From Brassica napus (taxonomy: Eukaryota; Streptophyta; Magnoliopsida; Brassicales; Brassicaceae), in contig NC_063436.1 in assembly GCF_020379485.1 (NCBI RefSeq), positions 25,604,423 through 25,668,422 of the forward strand: a stretch of 64,000 nt of DNA, given 5' to 3'. Under the pieces are notes generated by a model, which was not told the DNA's origin, did not search any database, and saw only the letters and a program-made list of their open reading frames with translations. Positions 36,532-50,574 of this stretch are shown here, piece by piece; positions within the stretch are counted from its first letter, which is position 1; each line of letters opens with the position of its first letter. The position numbers and the translations under genes are program-made.

Positions 36532-36934
36532 TGTTGGAGAAAGATTACACCCCTCAACAAGGCTCTTCAAATACAATTTTTGGCCTAATTTGAACATGCA
36601 AATCAGGGAGAACTCGGCCCTATACAATCCGGCCCACTACATTCGGCCCAACCGGATTAGGTCAGCGCAAAGTGAGGGCTTAGAAGCGCCGAGTATAAAG
36701 GAAAAAGGAAAGCACAAGAAGAAGAGACATTCAGAAGCCAGACAAAACTAGAACGGCTAGAAATATGGTTTATCATCTTTAATCCTTTATTCTAGCCAGA
36801 AATTTTTTTTTTATCTTAATCATTACCAAAACTCTCTTGTAATCTCCGACCAGATTGTTTAACAAAACGTCTTTCAAATAACTCACCACCTTGTTCGCTC
36901 ACTCTCTAATTACACACCGAACACTGATTAAACA
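36532..36934. mobile_element. Solo LTR (403 bp), copy 1
   Basis: It begins TGTTGGAGAAAG, ends GATTAAACA, and is flanked by 5-bp AGAGA (36527-36531 and 36935-36939). A TATAAA lies in GAGTATAAAGG (~36690) and a TCTCTTGTAATC word is near the 3' end, as in Copia-type LTRs. There is no internal retroelement sequence. The matching copy is at 50023-50425. ORF A units lack it. Confidence 0.85.
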
Positions 36935-37083
36935 AGAGACATCAATGAAAGTATAACAAGATTTTATATAAATTGTAAGCCTCTAGAGTCCTCCAAAGGC
37001 ACTTCTGTGTTTTTATTAACAATCTTTATCCCTCTTTTTATCTTATAGTTCATTATTTTTGATATTTCAGTACTCCAAGATCA

Positions 37084-37521
37084 ATGAGTGATAAATATAA
37101 GCTTCCAAGGAAAACACTTCGCAGAAGATCTTTGTCACCTGAGCTCTCTGGAGAGAGTTCAACAGATGATGAAGCAAACAAAGTTGAGAGAAAAGTCCCC
37201 TACAAAGCTCTTCTCATAAGACCTCGGCCATTTGAACCATTTGATGAGGATGATTCAACGGCCAGTGATGCAACGGACAGTGATGCAACGGACAGTGATG
37301 TAACAAGTCCAGAGGGGTTGAAAGTGAGTCCAAAGAAGAGCAATGATTCAATAAACGAGCCGTCGAACAAGAAGAGAAGACTGCATAGGAAGAAGATGTA
37401 TACCCCTCGAAAATTTATTTCCCCAGAGGCAGAAGTTAACCAGACTGATGCAAATCCGTGCAACAGTGGGAGATCAGAGAAGGCCCTTTCTGATCAACGT
37501 GTCACCCGAGAAGAACCATAA
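37084..37521 (+). CDS. Acidic nuclear-type protein, copy B1
   Basis: 145 codons, homologous to A1 and A2 over both ends: KYKLPRKTLRRRSLSPE, RPRPFEPFDEDDST, KKRRLHRKKMYTPRKF. The acidic repeat is short (TASDATDSDATDSDVT). It starts 150 bp after the solo LTR, just past a possible acceptor TATTTCAG. An AATAAA lies at 37637-37642. Function unknown. The frame is conserved with B2 (50575-51012). Confidence 0.45.
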   Translation: MSDKYKLPRKTLRRRSLSPELSGESSTDDEANKVERKVPYKALLIRPRPFEPFDEDDSTASDATDSDATDSDVTSPEGLKVSPKKSNDSINEPSNKKRRLHRKKMYTPRKFISPEAEVNQTDANPCNSGRSEKALSDQRVTREEP

Positions 37522-38054
37522 ACAAGACGAATCAGAATCAATGGCTTATCCAATATCTATGTTCTTATCTTTTATTTTATGGACTTTATTTCGTAATTTG
37601 AATTTTGCTTTTAGCTTATCTGCATGCTGAGGTATAATAAAGTTTTTCATTTCAACCTCAAACGTGTTGATTGAATCTGAAAAAAAAAGTTTGGGTGTAA
37701 TATCTCATCTTCGAACCACAAAATCAGCCCATTTGTTGTTCCTTCCTTTTCTGTCTTTGAAAAAACAAGATTGACACTAACCAAACATGTGATTGAAAAA
37801 ACCCCCAACCACTTATCCAAATATTCCGATGAACACCAATGTTTTTGTTTTACACAGCCTAAAAACTGTCAAAATTTTCTTATCTTTAAGAGATTTTTCT
37901 ATTCACCTAACTCACCAACTCTCACAAACCCTAAAGTGTGGAAAATCTCTTGAACCTTCAATATTAATAAAATTAATTGAAGTATTTGTGTCATTTATTT
38001 TTATAATTTGAAAGTTTCATTGTTTGCCTATCATAATCAAACTACATTTATGTA

Positions 38055-38420
38055 CACAGGAAAAGAAGGATATGTGAAAACTGAAGTGCAGAGGTTAGTA
38101 GTACTGAATCCAAAGATGCAAGGGATCTCTTTTACAGTTTCTATTATGATGAAGTGTTTGCTGACTCAGTGAAGCACAGTTGCATTGTGCATTTCGTGCC
38201 AGAGAATAAGCAAATTCCAAACCGTAAAGAGCACCCTGGCCTTATTGTGCAAAAGGTTTATAATATCGCTTTAGAAGAAGCTGTGGAAGATCATTCATAA
38301 TGATTTAAATGAGGATCAAAGAAGTGAGATTTATTTTCTTGTGGAAAAGACGATTTCATGAATTGGTGATCTTCCGGATATTGAGAATAAGCAAATGACT
38401 TAAAAAAGAGTCCTAGAAGC
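38055..38420 (+). pseudogene. BAH-domain protein remnant, copy 1
   Basis: Fragments of the C-terminal half of a BAH (bromo-adjacent homology) domain: STESKDARDLFYSFYYDEVF, SVKHSCIVHFVPENKQIPNR, EHPGLIVQKVYN. After a frameshift come IHNDLNEDQRSEIYFLVEKT and, past a stop, IGDLPDIENKQMT. These match plant BAH proteins of the AIPP3 type, as I recall them. Arabidopsis has, from memory, a BAH gene (AT4G23120) between GSH1 and the CRKs, which fits this position. Frameshift and stops make it non-functional. Confidence 0.65.
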
Positions 38421-39399
38421 TGTAATGTGGCAAATGCACCTTGTTTCTGATGGCAGGAGTAAGTATCATGGAATGTAAGCTTTTTGCTCTATTATTTTTC
38501 TTGTTCTTTTTTTAATATATTAAGCAATTTTGTTTTGTTTCAAAAAAAAAAGCAATTGTGGTTAATACACTATTATAAATAGGGTTTTCACTTGCAGGTT
38601 ACATCATCGTGTAGAGGAGCAAAACTGTTTTTTTTGAATACATCAAGTAATTTTGTTTATACATTATTATAAGTAGGGTTTTTACTTGCAGGTTACATCA
38701 TCGTGTAGAGGAACAAAACGGTTTTTGATGAGGACTGGCTAAGCTAGCGTTGATAGTGACAGTATGACATTTGTCATAAAACAGTATTTCAAAAGTTAAG
38801 AACAGCTCTTACACGAGAAAATGCTGGTTTCTCTCACTAATTTTTGTCTTTTTCTGATTTTTTTATTCTTCACATACTGTCTTAGAGACATGCATTGCGG
38901 ATGCTCTTATGAGTCTTTTGCAATATATATACACCAAAGTACTGGAGGTGCTAGTTCATAATATCAAGGTAGTTTAAACACTTCTTTTTCAGTTTTTGGT
39001 ATATGTGTGTGCATGATGAACTTCTTAGAATCGTTAGGTATTGATAATAATTCACCCTTAGGATGTTAAATAGGGGTTTTAATCTCAGATTCTCAGCATT
39101 TAATTTAAGTTCAGCCGTAAGTGAACCCTACTCCTCTTTAGAGCCCACCAAAATTTGCAAAAGAGTTAACTCATTAACCCTTTATTTTTTTCATGTGAAT
39201 ATATTTCATATAATTTACAGCAATATACATATATATATATATATCTTCACAAATATAAAATTAGTTAAATCCATATATACATAAATCAAAATAAAATATT
39301 CAATTCATCTATTAATCAATGTAAAATTCTATTTTTTTTTATGAAATATCAAATGTAATCTTTTAAAAGATAATTCACTTTTTCGGAAAACAAGATTAT
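38421..39399 (+). other. Non-coding part of duplicated block, copy 1
   Basis: It holds an internal repeat of TTTCACTTGCAGGTTACATCATCGTGTAGAGG (phrase at ~38588 and ~38680), possibly old intron/exon borders of the BAH gene. The rest is AT-rich. Matches 51990-52915. Confidence 0.4.
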
Positions 39400-40390
39400 A
39401 CGTTTTTACGGGAATTTTACATTTTGCAGTTTGGACTTAAAAAACCAATTTTGCAAATCAAACAAAAAAAAATCAATATTAGGGTTTTGTGGCCTTGGTG
39501 GGAACACTTGTTTTTCTGGGCTTTGCAGAAAAACTCAGTTGTTCAGTTTTGGCTAAAAAATCAATTTTAAGATTTTGGGGGCAAAAAAATAATTTTATTG
39601 CGGAATTAACAAAAAATTCAATTTTCTGGTTTTGATGGAAAACTGAATTTTTTTTCTAGAAGGAAAAACTCATTTTTGCGATTTTGTCGGAAAACTCAAT
39701 TTTGCAATTCTAACGGGAAACTTGTTTTTGTGGTCCAAACGGAAAACCTCACTTTTACAATTTTGGTGGAAAAACTCAATTTTGTGGTTTTCGAGAAAAA
39801 AAATTGTTTTGTGTGGGTTTTGGCGGGAAACTCAATTTTGTGATTTTCACAATAAAACCTCAGTTTATGGTTTTGATGGATAACTTTAAATTTACGGTTT
39901 TGATAGAAAATTTTGATTTTACGGTTTTGTTGGAAAACCTTGATTTCAGCTTTGTTGAAAAGCCAGGATTTTTCAGTTTTAACGGAATTTCTTTTTTGTT
40001 GTTTTAGTGGAAAAACCTAATTTTGCGGTTTTGGTGGGAAAATTGGTGGGAAAGCTCAATTTTACGATTTTGGCAAGAAAATTCTATTTTGCGGTTTTGG
40101 TGGGAAAATTAATTTTAGTGTTTTAACGGGAAAAACTTATTTACGGTTTTGAGAGAAAACTTGTTTTTATGGTTTTGACAGAAAAACATGTTTTTACGGT
40201 TTTGACAGTTACAGTTTTGACAGTAAAATATGTTTTACGGTTTTGACAGTTAAACATGTTTTTGCGGTTTTGGTGGGCCAAAAAACCATATTTTACGTTA
40301 TTGGTTGAAGAGATTATTGTTGCCAAACAATTCAATTTTGCTGTTTGGGTGGAAAAAATCGATTTTACTGTTTTGGTGGAAAAATAAATT
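39400..40390. repeat. Degenerate ~30-bp minisatellite (GGTTTTGGTGGGAAAAC...)
   Basis: Dozens of diverged units built on TTTTGCGGTTTTGGTGGGAA followed by AACTCAA-like sequence. The word GGTTTTG recurs about every 25-35 bp. No gene. A sister array lies at 52918-53905. Confidence 0.85.
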
Positions 40391-41892
40391 TTGTGATAAT
40401 CTTCAAATTTAGTATAAAATTGTGTAAAGCAAAATATATTACATGGCTAGGATAGCCATCTAATCCCAATAGCTAATTATGTTAAACCTTTTTTTGTCAT
40501 GTTTTAAGGTTAAGATTTTGATAAATGGTTAGGGTAACCCTATTAGGTTGAGCTCATTTTAACATCCTTAGTCTTGGAAGTTAAAAAGACATTAATGTGT
40601 GACTAATCGATGATAAAGGTATTATATGTTATGCTTTATAGAGAGAAAAAAAAAACTGATTGTGTGAAATACTACATTGATATTTGATTATTAAACTTCA
40701 CGATCCAACTTCCAAGTAAGGTTACACTAAAATTCTTGTTTATACTAAGTGTTCTCAGTTTGCTCCAAATTATCATTTTAAAGTAGTCCTTGTTTGTGTT
40801 TGTTTGTCGAACTCGTGAATGCTAGCTGAACGACATCTAACTGGCGAATTGAAACCTGAACATCTGATAAACATGAACTCATGAAGCGCTAGCTATGAGC
40901 AGGTAGTGTATCATATTCACATATTTCTTGATATGATTGATGGTAGAAGTTCATTGTATTATTTTTTCGTTAAAAGTAGAATCTTATTAGTTTTCACCGG
41001 TTGTGGCAATAACATAAAACCTAAATCTTCATGTTAATTAGCTCATAAATTCTATGTAATCATATCTTCTGTGATTTTACGTGTTATAAGTAACTAATTT
41101 TGTTTTTCCGAATCAGAACGGCCACACTCTTGATGAAATGGCGGCTGTTATCGAAGAACCAAGATTAAAGATGAATGATAATCTACCTACCTCCAAAAAG
41201 TGCTAGGCACCGTTTTTTCTATTGACGATCAAAGAAGTTACTAAACCGGCCTGAATTGACAATCAAATATGGGTAATGGTATTTTTATCTTCCTTCTTTA
41301 TATAATTCTATAAAGAAGCCTTATTAGAGTTTCCTTTTCAAGGTGTGATGCAGATCATGACTTCTTATCTTCCTTTTTTTTTTGCTTTGTTTCATCCAAA
41401 TACAGATAGGAGAGTTGGTTACATAATACCTTAGATAAAACTTGTGAAATTAAGTTACAAAAAAAAACTTGTGAAATAGTTAAGAGTCTTTGCGTTTGTC
41501 TTTACATCGTCTTCGATAGTGGGTTGATCTGGTTGCTTTGTGTTTTTTCCTCGTGGACCCATTTTTGTTTGTTGCAAATGTGAGTCTCTCTTGTCTACGA
41601 GATTCTCTAGTCTATTTTTTTGGGCTGCCATAAAATTGCAACATCCAGGGTTGACTCAAGATAAGTCTGCACACGAATCAATCCAAGAGACATTGACAGG
41701 GATCGGTAGTAAATATGTATACATTTATTTGCAGACCAAGTGAAATGAGGGACCAGGTACATTAGAAAATATTGACACACAATAATGCACATTGACCTCA
41801 AAAAAAGTAACATTCTCTGATTCTCCTATATTCTGATGTGAATCCAAAATTTGCAAGATACTGGAATTTCCAAGATTTTGGGTTTATGAAAC
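40391..41892. other. Spacer between minisatellite and CRK copy 1
   Basis: AT-rich. A short exon-like block at about 41117-41205 (after TCAG: NGHTLDEMAAVIEEPRLKMN) is preserved in copy 2 at about 56443. Its family is not recognised and no complete gene is visible. The end nearest 41893 should be the CRK 3' UTR. Confidence 0.4.
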
Positions 41893-44530
<2,638 letters not shown>

Positions 44531-44700
44531 TATCCAACCTCTCCTCTTTTCCTCTCTGCTTTTTTTTTGTTACTTTGTTTGAGTGGTGAGTACTAATGAA
44601 TGAGTATGAAACCAGCCAGCCAGTCAAGAGTCAATGATTTTTGTTTCTGTAAAATAATACAATGTCATGCAAGTCAAGGTCAACTAAACGAGTGACATGT
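44531..44700 (-). promoter_or_regulatory. CRK copy 1 promoter with clustered W-box cores
   Basis: Four GTCAA (minus strand TTGAC) cores lie at 44623-44627, 44630-44634, 44673-44677 and 44679-44683, the last two nearly in tandem. Related cores occur upstream of CRK copy 2 (59784-59788, 59820-59824, 59826-59830), and one occurs upstream of CRK copy 3 near 63352. WRKY factors bind TTGAC[C/T], and CRK genes are known to be salicylate/pathogen responsive. Regulation is inferred. Confidence 0.5.
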
Positions 44701-44870
44701 AGTTTGATGAATTGTTCTGTTAGGCGGGAAGACTTTGAGTGAAAAAGACACCACCGTTTTTACTTCCTTACCTAACAAGTAACAACTGAAGAGTTTATAG
44801 AGGACAAAAGAGTAATTTCACATTTCTACCCTTCATTGCTTCAGAACCAATAAACACTCTTAATGGAAGG

Positions 44871-46209
44871 TTGATTTCACATGGTAGTCGTTGACTTGCC
44901 CAATATTAAACTTTAAAACTCTGTATTAGATATTTAGATGCATATCAACTGACTAGTGCACAATAGCAATACATGCATCTGTCCATCTTCCTAGCTTCCA
45001 AGTTCCAACCAAAGATACAGAAGATAAATTTGAAAGCAATAAAATTGAGGAAACAACTGTGTATCTTGGGCCCAATGCCAATCTGGGCTTTTAAAGTACA
45101 AACCCATGATGTGGATTTTAAAAGTACAAACCCATGACGTGGGTTTTAAAATAGCCTCTTGGTGTTCAATGGTGATGAGCTTTGTGCTTTTCGCCATGCA
45201 TATGTCTTAAAAAGACGTTGGGTTCGAATACAACACGGAAGAGAGATTAACATGATAAACATGAAAACAACACAAGCTTTAGAGAGAGATAAAAATAATA
45301 AACATGCACGCAATATAGAACTTTAGAGATAATTTACTTTATTAAGAAACAACCTATTAGGTACAAGACCAACGTTTTTTTTGGTCATTCAGTGACCAAA
45401 GCTATAATCTTTAGTATTGTTTTGTTAAAAGTTAAAACATAGAACAGAAAATAAAAATAAAAAAACATGAATCATCTATAGTTAAACTAAAACTATAGTT
45501 AAAAGAAAGCAAAATAATATAAATCCTTTAACAATTAAATAAGCTTACAATTTTTAAAATAAATAGTTCAATAAATTGATAAATTTTTTTAATAAAAACA
45601 TGAAAATTTATTTAATTTCAGTTGAGAATAAAAATATTTTAAATATATTTATATTATTTGTTCATTTGTTTACTTGTCCGAAGGGCAGGCCTACCCTAGT
45701 GTAACATATAAAAATGTTAGATTCAATAAATTTAAGCTCGGGACCTTCATATAATTAATCAATAAATTAATATTATTTTAAAATTAATTCATTGATTTTA
45801 TATTAGAACATTACAAAATAATTATATTGATTAATTTAGTATTTCACTTATAATTTATGATTTAATTTGTTATTTATAATTTCTGTTATTATAAAATAAC
45901 TTTAATAATTTTTTAATTTTTAATATATATTTTATTTTTTTAATAAATTTTTGTAATTTTATTAACTTTGATCAATCTTAAAGATTATAATACAAATAAA
46001 AAATATTTTTGAAGTAAGAATTAAGGTTTCACTATTGGAGGAAACCACTCTCAAACCTCCCGTTTAAGGTTTACCAAATCTTAAAAATAAGGTTGTTTGT
46101 GGATATGTGATTAGTAGTATATACAGAAAATTTTCTTCTTTTTTTGACATCATAAAGTAAGACTTTATAAATTGATAATGTTGAGATATCATAATTTATC
46201 TAAGACACT
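44871..46209. other. Spacer between duplication copies
   Basis: AT-rich, no gene recognised. A Helitron-like 3' terminus lies at about 45670-45699. A locally repeated phrase AAAGTACAAACCCATGA(T/C)G is at about 45095 and 45122. Confidence 0.4.
45670..45699 (+). mobile_element. Possible Helitron 3' end
   Basis: CTTGTCCGAAGGGCAGG can fold as an imperfect hairpin and is followed by CCTACCCTAG then T, the usual Helitron 3' pattern. I could not find the matching 5' TC end, so this is a remnant at best. Confidence 0.4.
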
Positions 46210-47311
46210 ATTAGTCTAAATTCTTAAGTTATACAATTTTATCCTTCTCGTTATACATTTCATTTGACATTTTAAAACCCCCAATTGTAAGCATTCTGTA
46301 CCTGATTATCACACATGCATTAGTTAATTGCATTACAATGAGTTGAAGTTACCAAAAAAATATCCCTAGGAATTGACATAGCCAAGTCTCAACACAGGTT
46401 TTGATTGTTCAAAAAAATTATTTTCTAAAAAACAAATAACAAAACACCTGAAAAATGAAAGCATAAACTCGACGATGTAATAAAAAGAATTTCAGTTTGA
46501 AAAACAATATATGGGCCAGTCAAGTGACACATACACAACCAAAATACACATGTCTCAAGTGACATACACAAGCCCATAATGTATACATGTCCAGGTCAAC
46601 AGAAACTATTCGTCTAGCCTTGAAGAAGCATATATATTAACCCTATATTATTGGTAATATTTAATTTACAAGTTAAAAAAACATTTTAAATTTAAGTAAA
46701 ATATCTTAAGGATGGCTGAAACTTATTCGTTAAGGCTACATACAATGTAGGTAGAATTATCTAGTCCTAATCTCACATAAGCATCAAAGGGAAATATAAT
46801 ATTTGACAACTTTTGGAAATATTTTTTTCTTTTTTAATTATAAGAACAAAAGGAAGTTTTCTTAAAAGAAAATCTAAAAATATGAAGTTACATTGAAATG
46901 TATCTGAAATAAAAATAAACAGAATCTCTTAGTTGGCTAATTACCTTCAAATAAAACAATTATGGAAAAAATCTTATCCAGCAAATTTTATCAAACCTAT
47001 ATAGAAATTTTATTTTCTATTTTTAAAAATTCAATACTATATTAGTGTATTGTAAAATTTGGTTTTCAGTAAGAATTTTGAAAATATTCTAGAAATATAT
47101 TTTCATAGCTATTTTAGACCTTTTTAGATAAATATGAAAATCCAAAATGTAAATAATTTTCAGAGAGGCATCAATGAAACGATAACAAGATTGTGTATAA
47201 ATTTTAAACCTCTAGAGTCCTCCAAAGACACTTCTGTGCTCTCATTAACAATCTTTATCCCTCTTTTTCTCTTATAGTTCATTCTTTTGATATTTCAATA
47301 CTCCAAGATCA
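46210..47311. other. Upstream region of acidic ORF A2
   Basis: Non-coding and nearly identical to 27090-28190. No element ends recognised. Confidence 0.5.
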
Positions 47312-47908
47312 ATGAGGGGTAAATATATGCCTCCAAGGAAAACAGTTCGCAGAAGATCTCCGTCACCTGAACCATCTGGAGAGAGTTCAACAGATGATGA
47401 AACAAACGAAGTTGAGAGAAAAGTCCCCTTCAATGTTGCTCTCATGAGACCTCGGCCATTTAACCCATTTGATGAGGATGATTCAACGGACAGTGAAGCA
47501 ACGGACACCGAAGCAACAGACAGTGAAGCAACGGACAATGAAGCAACGGACAGTGAAGCACTGGACAGTGAAGCAACGGAGAGTGAAGCAACGGACAGTG
47601 AAGCAACGGACAACGAAGAGAACGAAGTTGCGAGAGAATCTCCCAAAGCTCCTCGCATGAGAGTTAGGGCACGAGAACCATCTGATGAGGATGATTCAAC
47701 GGACAGTGATGCAACAAGTCAAGAGGAGTTAAAAGTGAGTCCAAAGAAGAACAATGATGCAGTAAACGAGCCGCCGAACAAGAAGAGAAGACTGCATAGG
47801 AGGAAGATGTATACCCCTCGAAGATTTATTTCCCCAGAGGCAGAAGTTAACCAGACTGATGCAAAGCCGTGCAACAGTGGGGGATCAAAGGAGAGCCATT
47901 CTGATTAA
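47312..47908 (+). CDS. Acidic, repeat-containing nuclear-type protein, copy A2
   Basis: 198 codons, same length as A1 and about 95% identical by eye. The repeat (47486-47620) has the same unit number but many substitutions (TDTEA, TDNEA, LDSEA, TESEA), so the frame and unit count are kept while sequence drifts. The C-terminal basic cluster KKRRLHRRK is kept. Family not recognised. The conserved frame across copies is the main evidence for coding. Confidence 0.5.
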   Translation: MRGKYMPPRKTVRRRSPSPEPSGESSTDDETNEVERKVPFNVALMRPRPFNPFDEDDSTDSEATDTEATDSEATDNEATDSEALDSEATESEATDSEATDNEENEVARESPKAPRMRVRAREPSDEDDSTDSDATSQEELKVSPKKNNDAVNEPPNKKRRLHRRKMYTPRRFISPEAEVNQTDAKPCNSGGSKESHSD

Positions 47909-48430
47909 CATGTCGCCCCAGAAGAACCATAACCAAGACGAATCAGAAACAATGGCTTATCCAATATCTATGTTCTTATCTTTTATTTTATGGACTTTAT
48001 TTCGGAATTTGAATTTTGCTTTTAAGTTATCTACATGCTGAGATATAATAAAGTTTTTCATTTCAACCTCAAACGTCTTGATTGAATCTGAAAAATATTA
48101 AAGATATAACCAAACATGTGATTGAAAAAACCCCAACCCCTATCCAAATCTTCCGATCAACACCAATGTTTTTGTTTTACACAACCTAAAAACTGTCAAA
48201 ATTTTCTTATCTTTAAGAAAGTTTTCAGTTCTCCTAACTCACCAACTCTCACGAACCCTAAAGAGTGGAAAATCTCTTGAACCTTCAATCTTAATAAAAT
48301 CAATTGAAGTATCTGTGTCGTTTTTTTTTAACTTTAAAAGTTTCAGTGTTTGCCTTTTCATAATCAAACTACATATTGACACTTAAAACCCCCTAATTTT
48401 AAGCATATTGTACCTGGATGATCACACATG
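47909..48430 (+). other. 3' region of acidic ORF A2
   Basis: Likely 3' UTR with AATAAA at about 48046-48051, then the A/B unit junction near 48372. It lacks a segment of about 80 bp that is present in copy 1 (near 28980-29065). Confidence 0.5.
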
Positions 48431-48547
48431 TAGGGGCGGTTCTAGAATCTATTTTCATCCAGGGCAGCAAGGCATAAGACCACATCATAAGGGGCAACAT
48501 AAAAATTCTCTGAACAATTACACTTATTTTCACAAGATTCGCCCCTG
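48431..48547. mobile_element. hAT-type MITE, internally deleted copy (117 bp)
   Basis: TAGGGGCGG to CGCCCCTG between CACACATG (48423-48430) and CACGCATG (48548-48555). It occupies the same site as the 182-bp copy at 29393 but lacks the G-rich interior. Confidence 0.75.
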
Positions 48548-48824
48548 CACGCATGCACTAGTTAATTGCACTATAATGATTTGCAGTTTCCAATAAAATT
48601 CTCCCTAGGAATTGAAATAGCACAGGTTGATTGTTCAACAAAATTATTTTTCAAAAACAAATACAAAAAATACCTGAAGCTTGCAAACTTAAAATGGAGA
48701 ATGTAATAAAAGGAATCTCTGTTGGAAAAACAATATATGGGCCAGTCTGAGTGACATACACAAAATCAAATTACATATGTCTCAAGTGACATACACAGGC
48801 CCATGATATATACACATGTCCAGT

Positions 48825-49476
48825 TAGAGGTGGGCGTTCGGGTATCCATTCGGGTTCGGTTCGGGTTTATTCGGGTTTTGGGTTTTCGGAGTTAAAAATT
48901 TCAGCCACATTCGGGTATTTCTAAATTTCGGTTCGGGTTTGATTCGGATAACCCATTTAAATGATTTTTAAAATTTTAAAATTCAATATATTGTTTAAAT
49001 TTCTCAAATTCTGAAAATAAAATAAGATATTACATATAAATTGGAATAACATATGTTAGAATACTTAAACTTAGCATATAAATTAGTTTGGTTTGAATAT
49101 TTTGCTAGAGAATCAGTAGTTATTTCAAATATTTTTGGTGTTTTGAGTATATTTTAGCTATTTTAGACATTTACTTTTGACTATTTGTATATATTTTCAA
49201 GTATTTTAGACAACTTAAAAATATATTATATATTTTGAATATTTTTAATATACACAAAATCTAAAAATAATTAATATATTTAGATATAAAAATCTATTTC
49301 GAATAAATTCGAGTACCCGAAATACTTCGGTTAGGGTCAGGTTTGGTTTCGGTTCTTTGGATACCAAAATTTTGAACCCGGTCGGATAATTAATCAATTT
49401 CAGTTCAGGTTCGATATTACTTTTTCGGATCAGATTCGGTTCGTTTCTTCGGATTTAGGTTTTTTGCCCAGCCCTA
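48825..49476. mobile_element. hAT-type element with TTCGGG hexamers, copy 2
   Basis: TAGAGGTGGGC to GCCCAGCCCTA with 8-bp TGTCCAGT at 48817-48824 and 49477-49484. It is at the same locus as 29849-30486. Confidence 0.85.
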
Positions 49477-50022
49477 TGTCCAGTTCAACAGAAACTATGT
49501 GTCTAGCCTTGAAGCATTGATATTATTTGTAATATTTAATTTACAAGTTAAGAAAAAAACAACTCAAATTTAATTAAAATATCTTAAGGATGGCTGAAAC
49601 TTATTCGTTTAGGCTACATACAGTGTAAGTAAAAATTATCTAGTCATAGTCTCACATAAGCATCAAAGGGAAATATAAAATTTGACAATTTTTGGAAATA
49701 TATTTTTCTTTTTTAGTTATTAGAACAAAAGGAAGTTTTCTTTATGTAAAATCTAAAATTATGAATTTACATTGAAATGTATCTGAAATAACAAGATACG
49801 TAATATCTTACTTGTTTAGCTATCTTCAAATAAAACAATTATGGAAAAAATCATATCCAGCAAATTTTATCAAACATATATAGAGTTAATACTGTATTAG
49901 TTTACTGTAAAATTGTGTGTTTTAGTAATAATTTTGAAAATCTAGAAATATATTTTCATAGCTATTTTAGATCATTTTAGATAAATATTAAAATATAAAA
50001 TCGTTAATAATTTTCAAAGAGA
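49477..50022. other. Upstream of solo LTR 2, with the LINE empty site
   Basis: Non-coding. The uninterrupted sequence GGAAATATATTTTTCTTTTT followed by TAGTTATTAGAAC, near 49692-49730, is the pre-insertion site of the LINE in copy 1. Confidence 0.8.
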
Positions 50023-50425
50023 TGTTGGAGAGAGATTACATCCCTCAACAAGGCTCTTCAAATGCAATTTTTGGCCTAATTTGAACATGAAAATCAGGGA
50101 GAACTCGGCCCTACACAATCCGGCCCACTACATTCGGCCCAACCGGATTAGGTCAGCGCAAAGTGAGGGCTTAGAAGCGCCGAGTATAAAGGAAAAGGAA
50201 AGCACAAGAAGAAAAGACATTCAGAAGCCAGACAAGACTAGAACGGCTAGAAATATGGTTTATCATCTTTAATCCTTTATTCTAGCCAGAAACATTTTCT
50301 TTTATCTTAATCATTACCAAAACTCTCTTGTAATCTCCGACCAGATTGTTTAACAAAACGTCTTTCAAATAACTCACCACCTTGTTCGCTCACTCTCTAA
50401 TTACACACCGAACACTGATTAAACA
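50023..50425. mobile_element. Solo LTR (403 bp), copy 2
   Basis: TGTTGGAGAGAG to GATTAAACA with AGAGA on both sides (50018-50022 and 50426-50430). Same length and place as the copy at 36532, so inserted before the block duplication. Confidence 0.85.
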
Positions 50426-50574
50426 AGAGACATCAATGAAAGTATAACAAGATTTTATATAAATTGTAAGCCTCTAGAGTCCTCCAAAGACACTTCTGTG
50501 TTTTTATTAACAATCTTTATCCCTCTTTTTATCTTATAGTTCATTATTTTTGATATTTCAGTACTCCAAGATCA

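Noticed and set aside
39400..40390. CRISPR-like array
   Set aside because: Units are diverged, spacers are not unique sequences of fixed length, and the context is a plant genome. It is a degenerate minisatellite.
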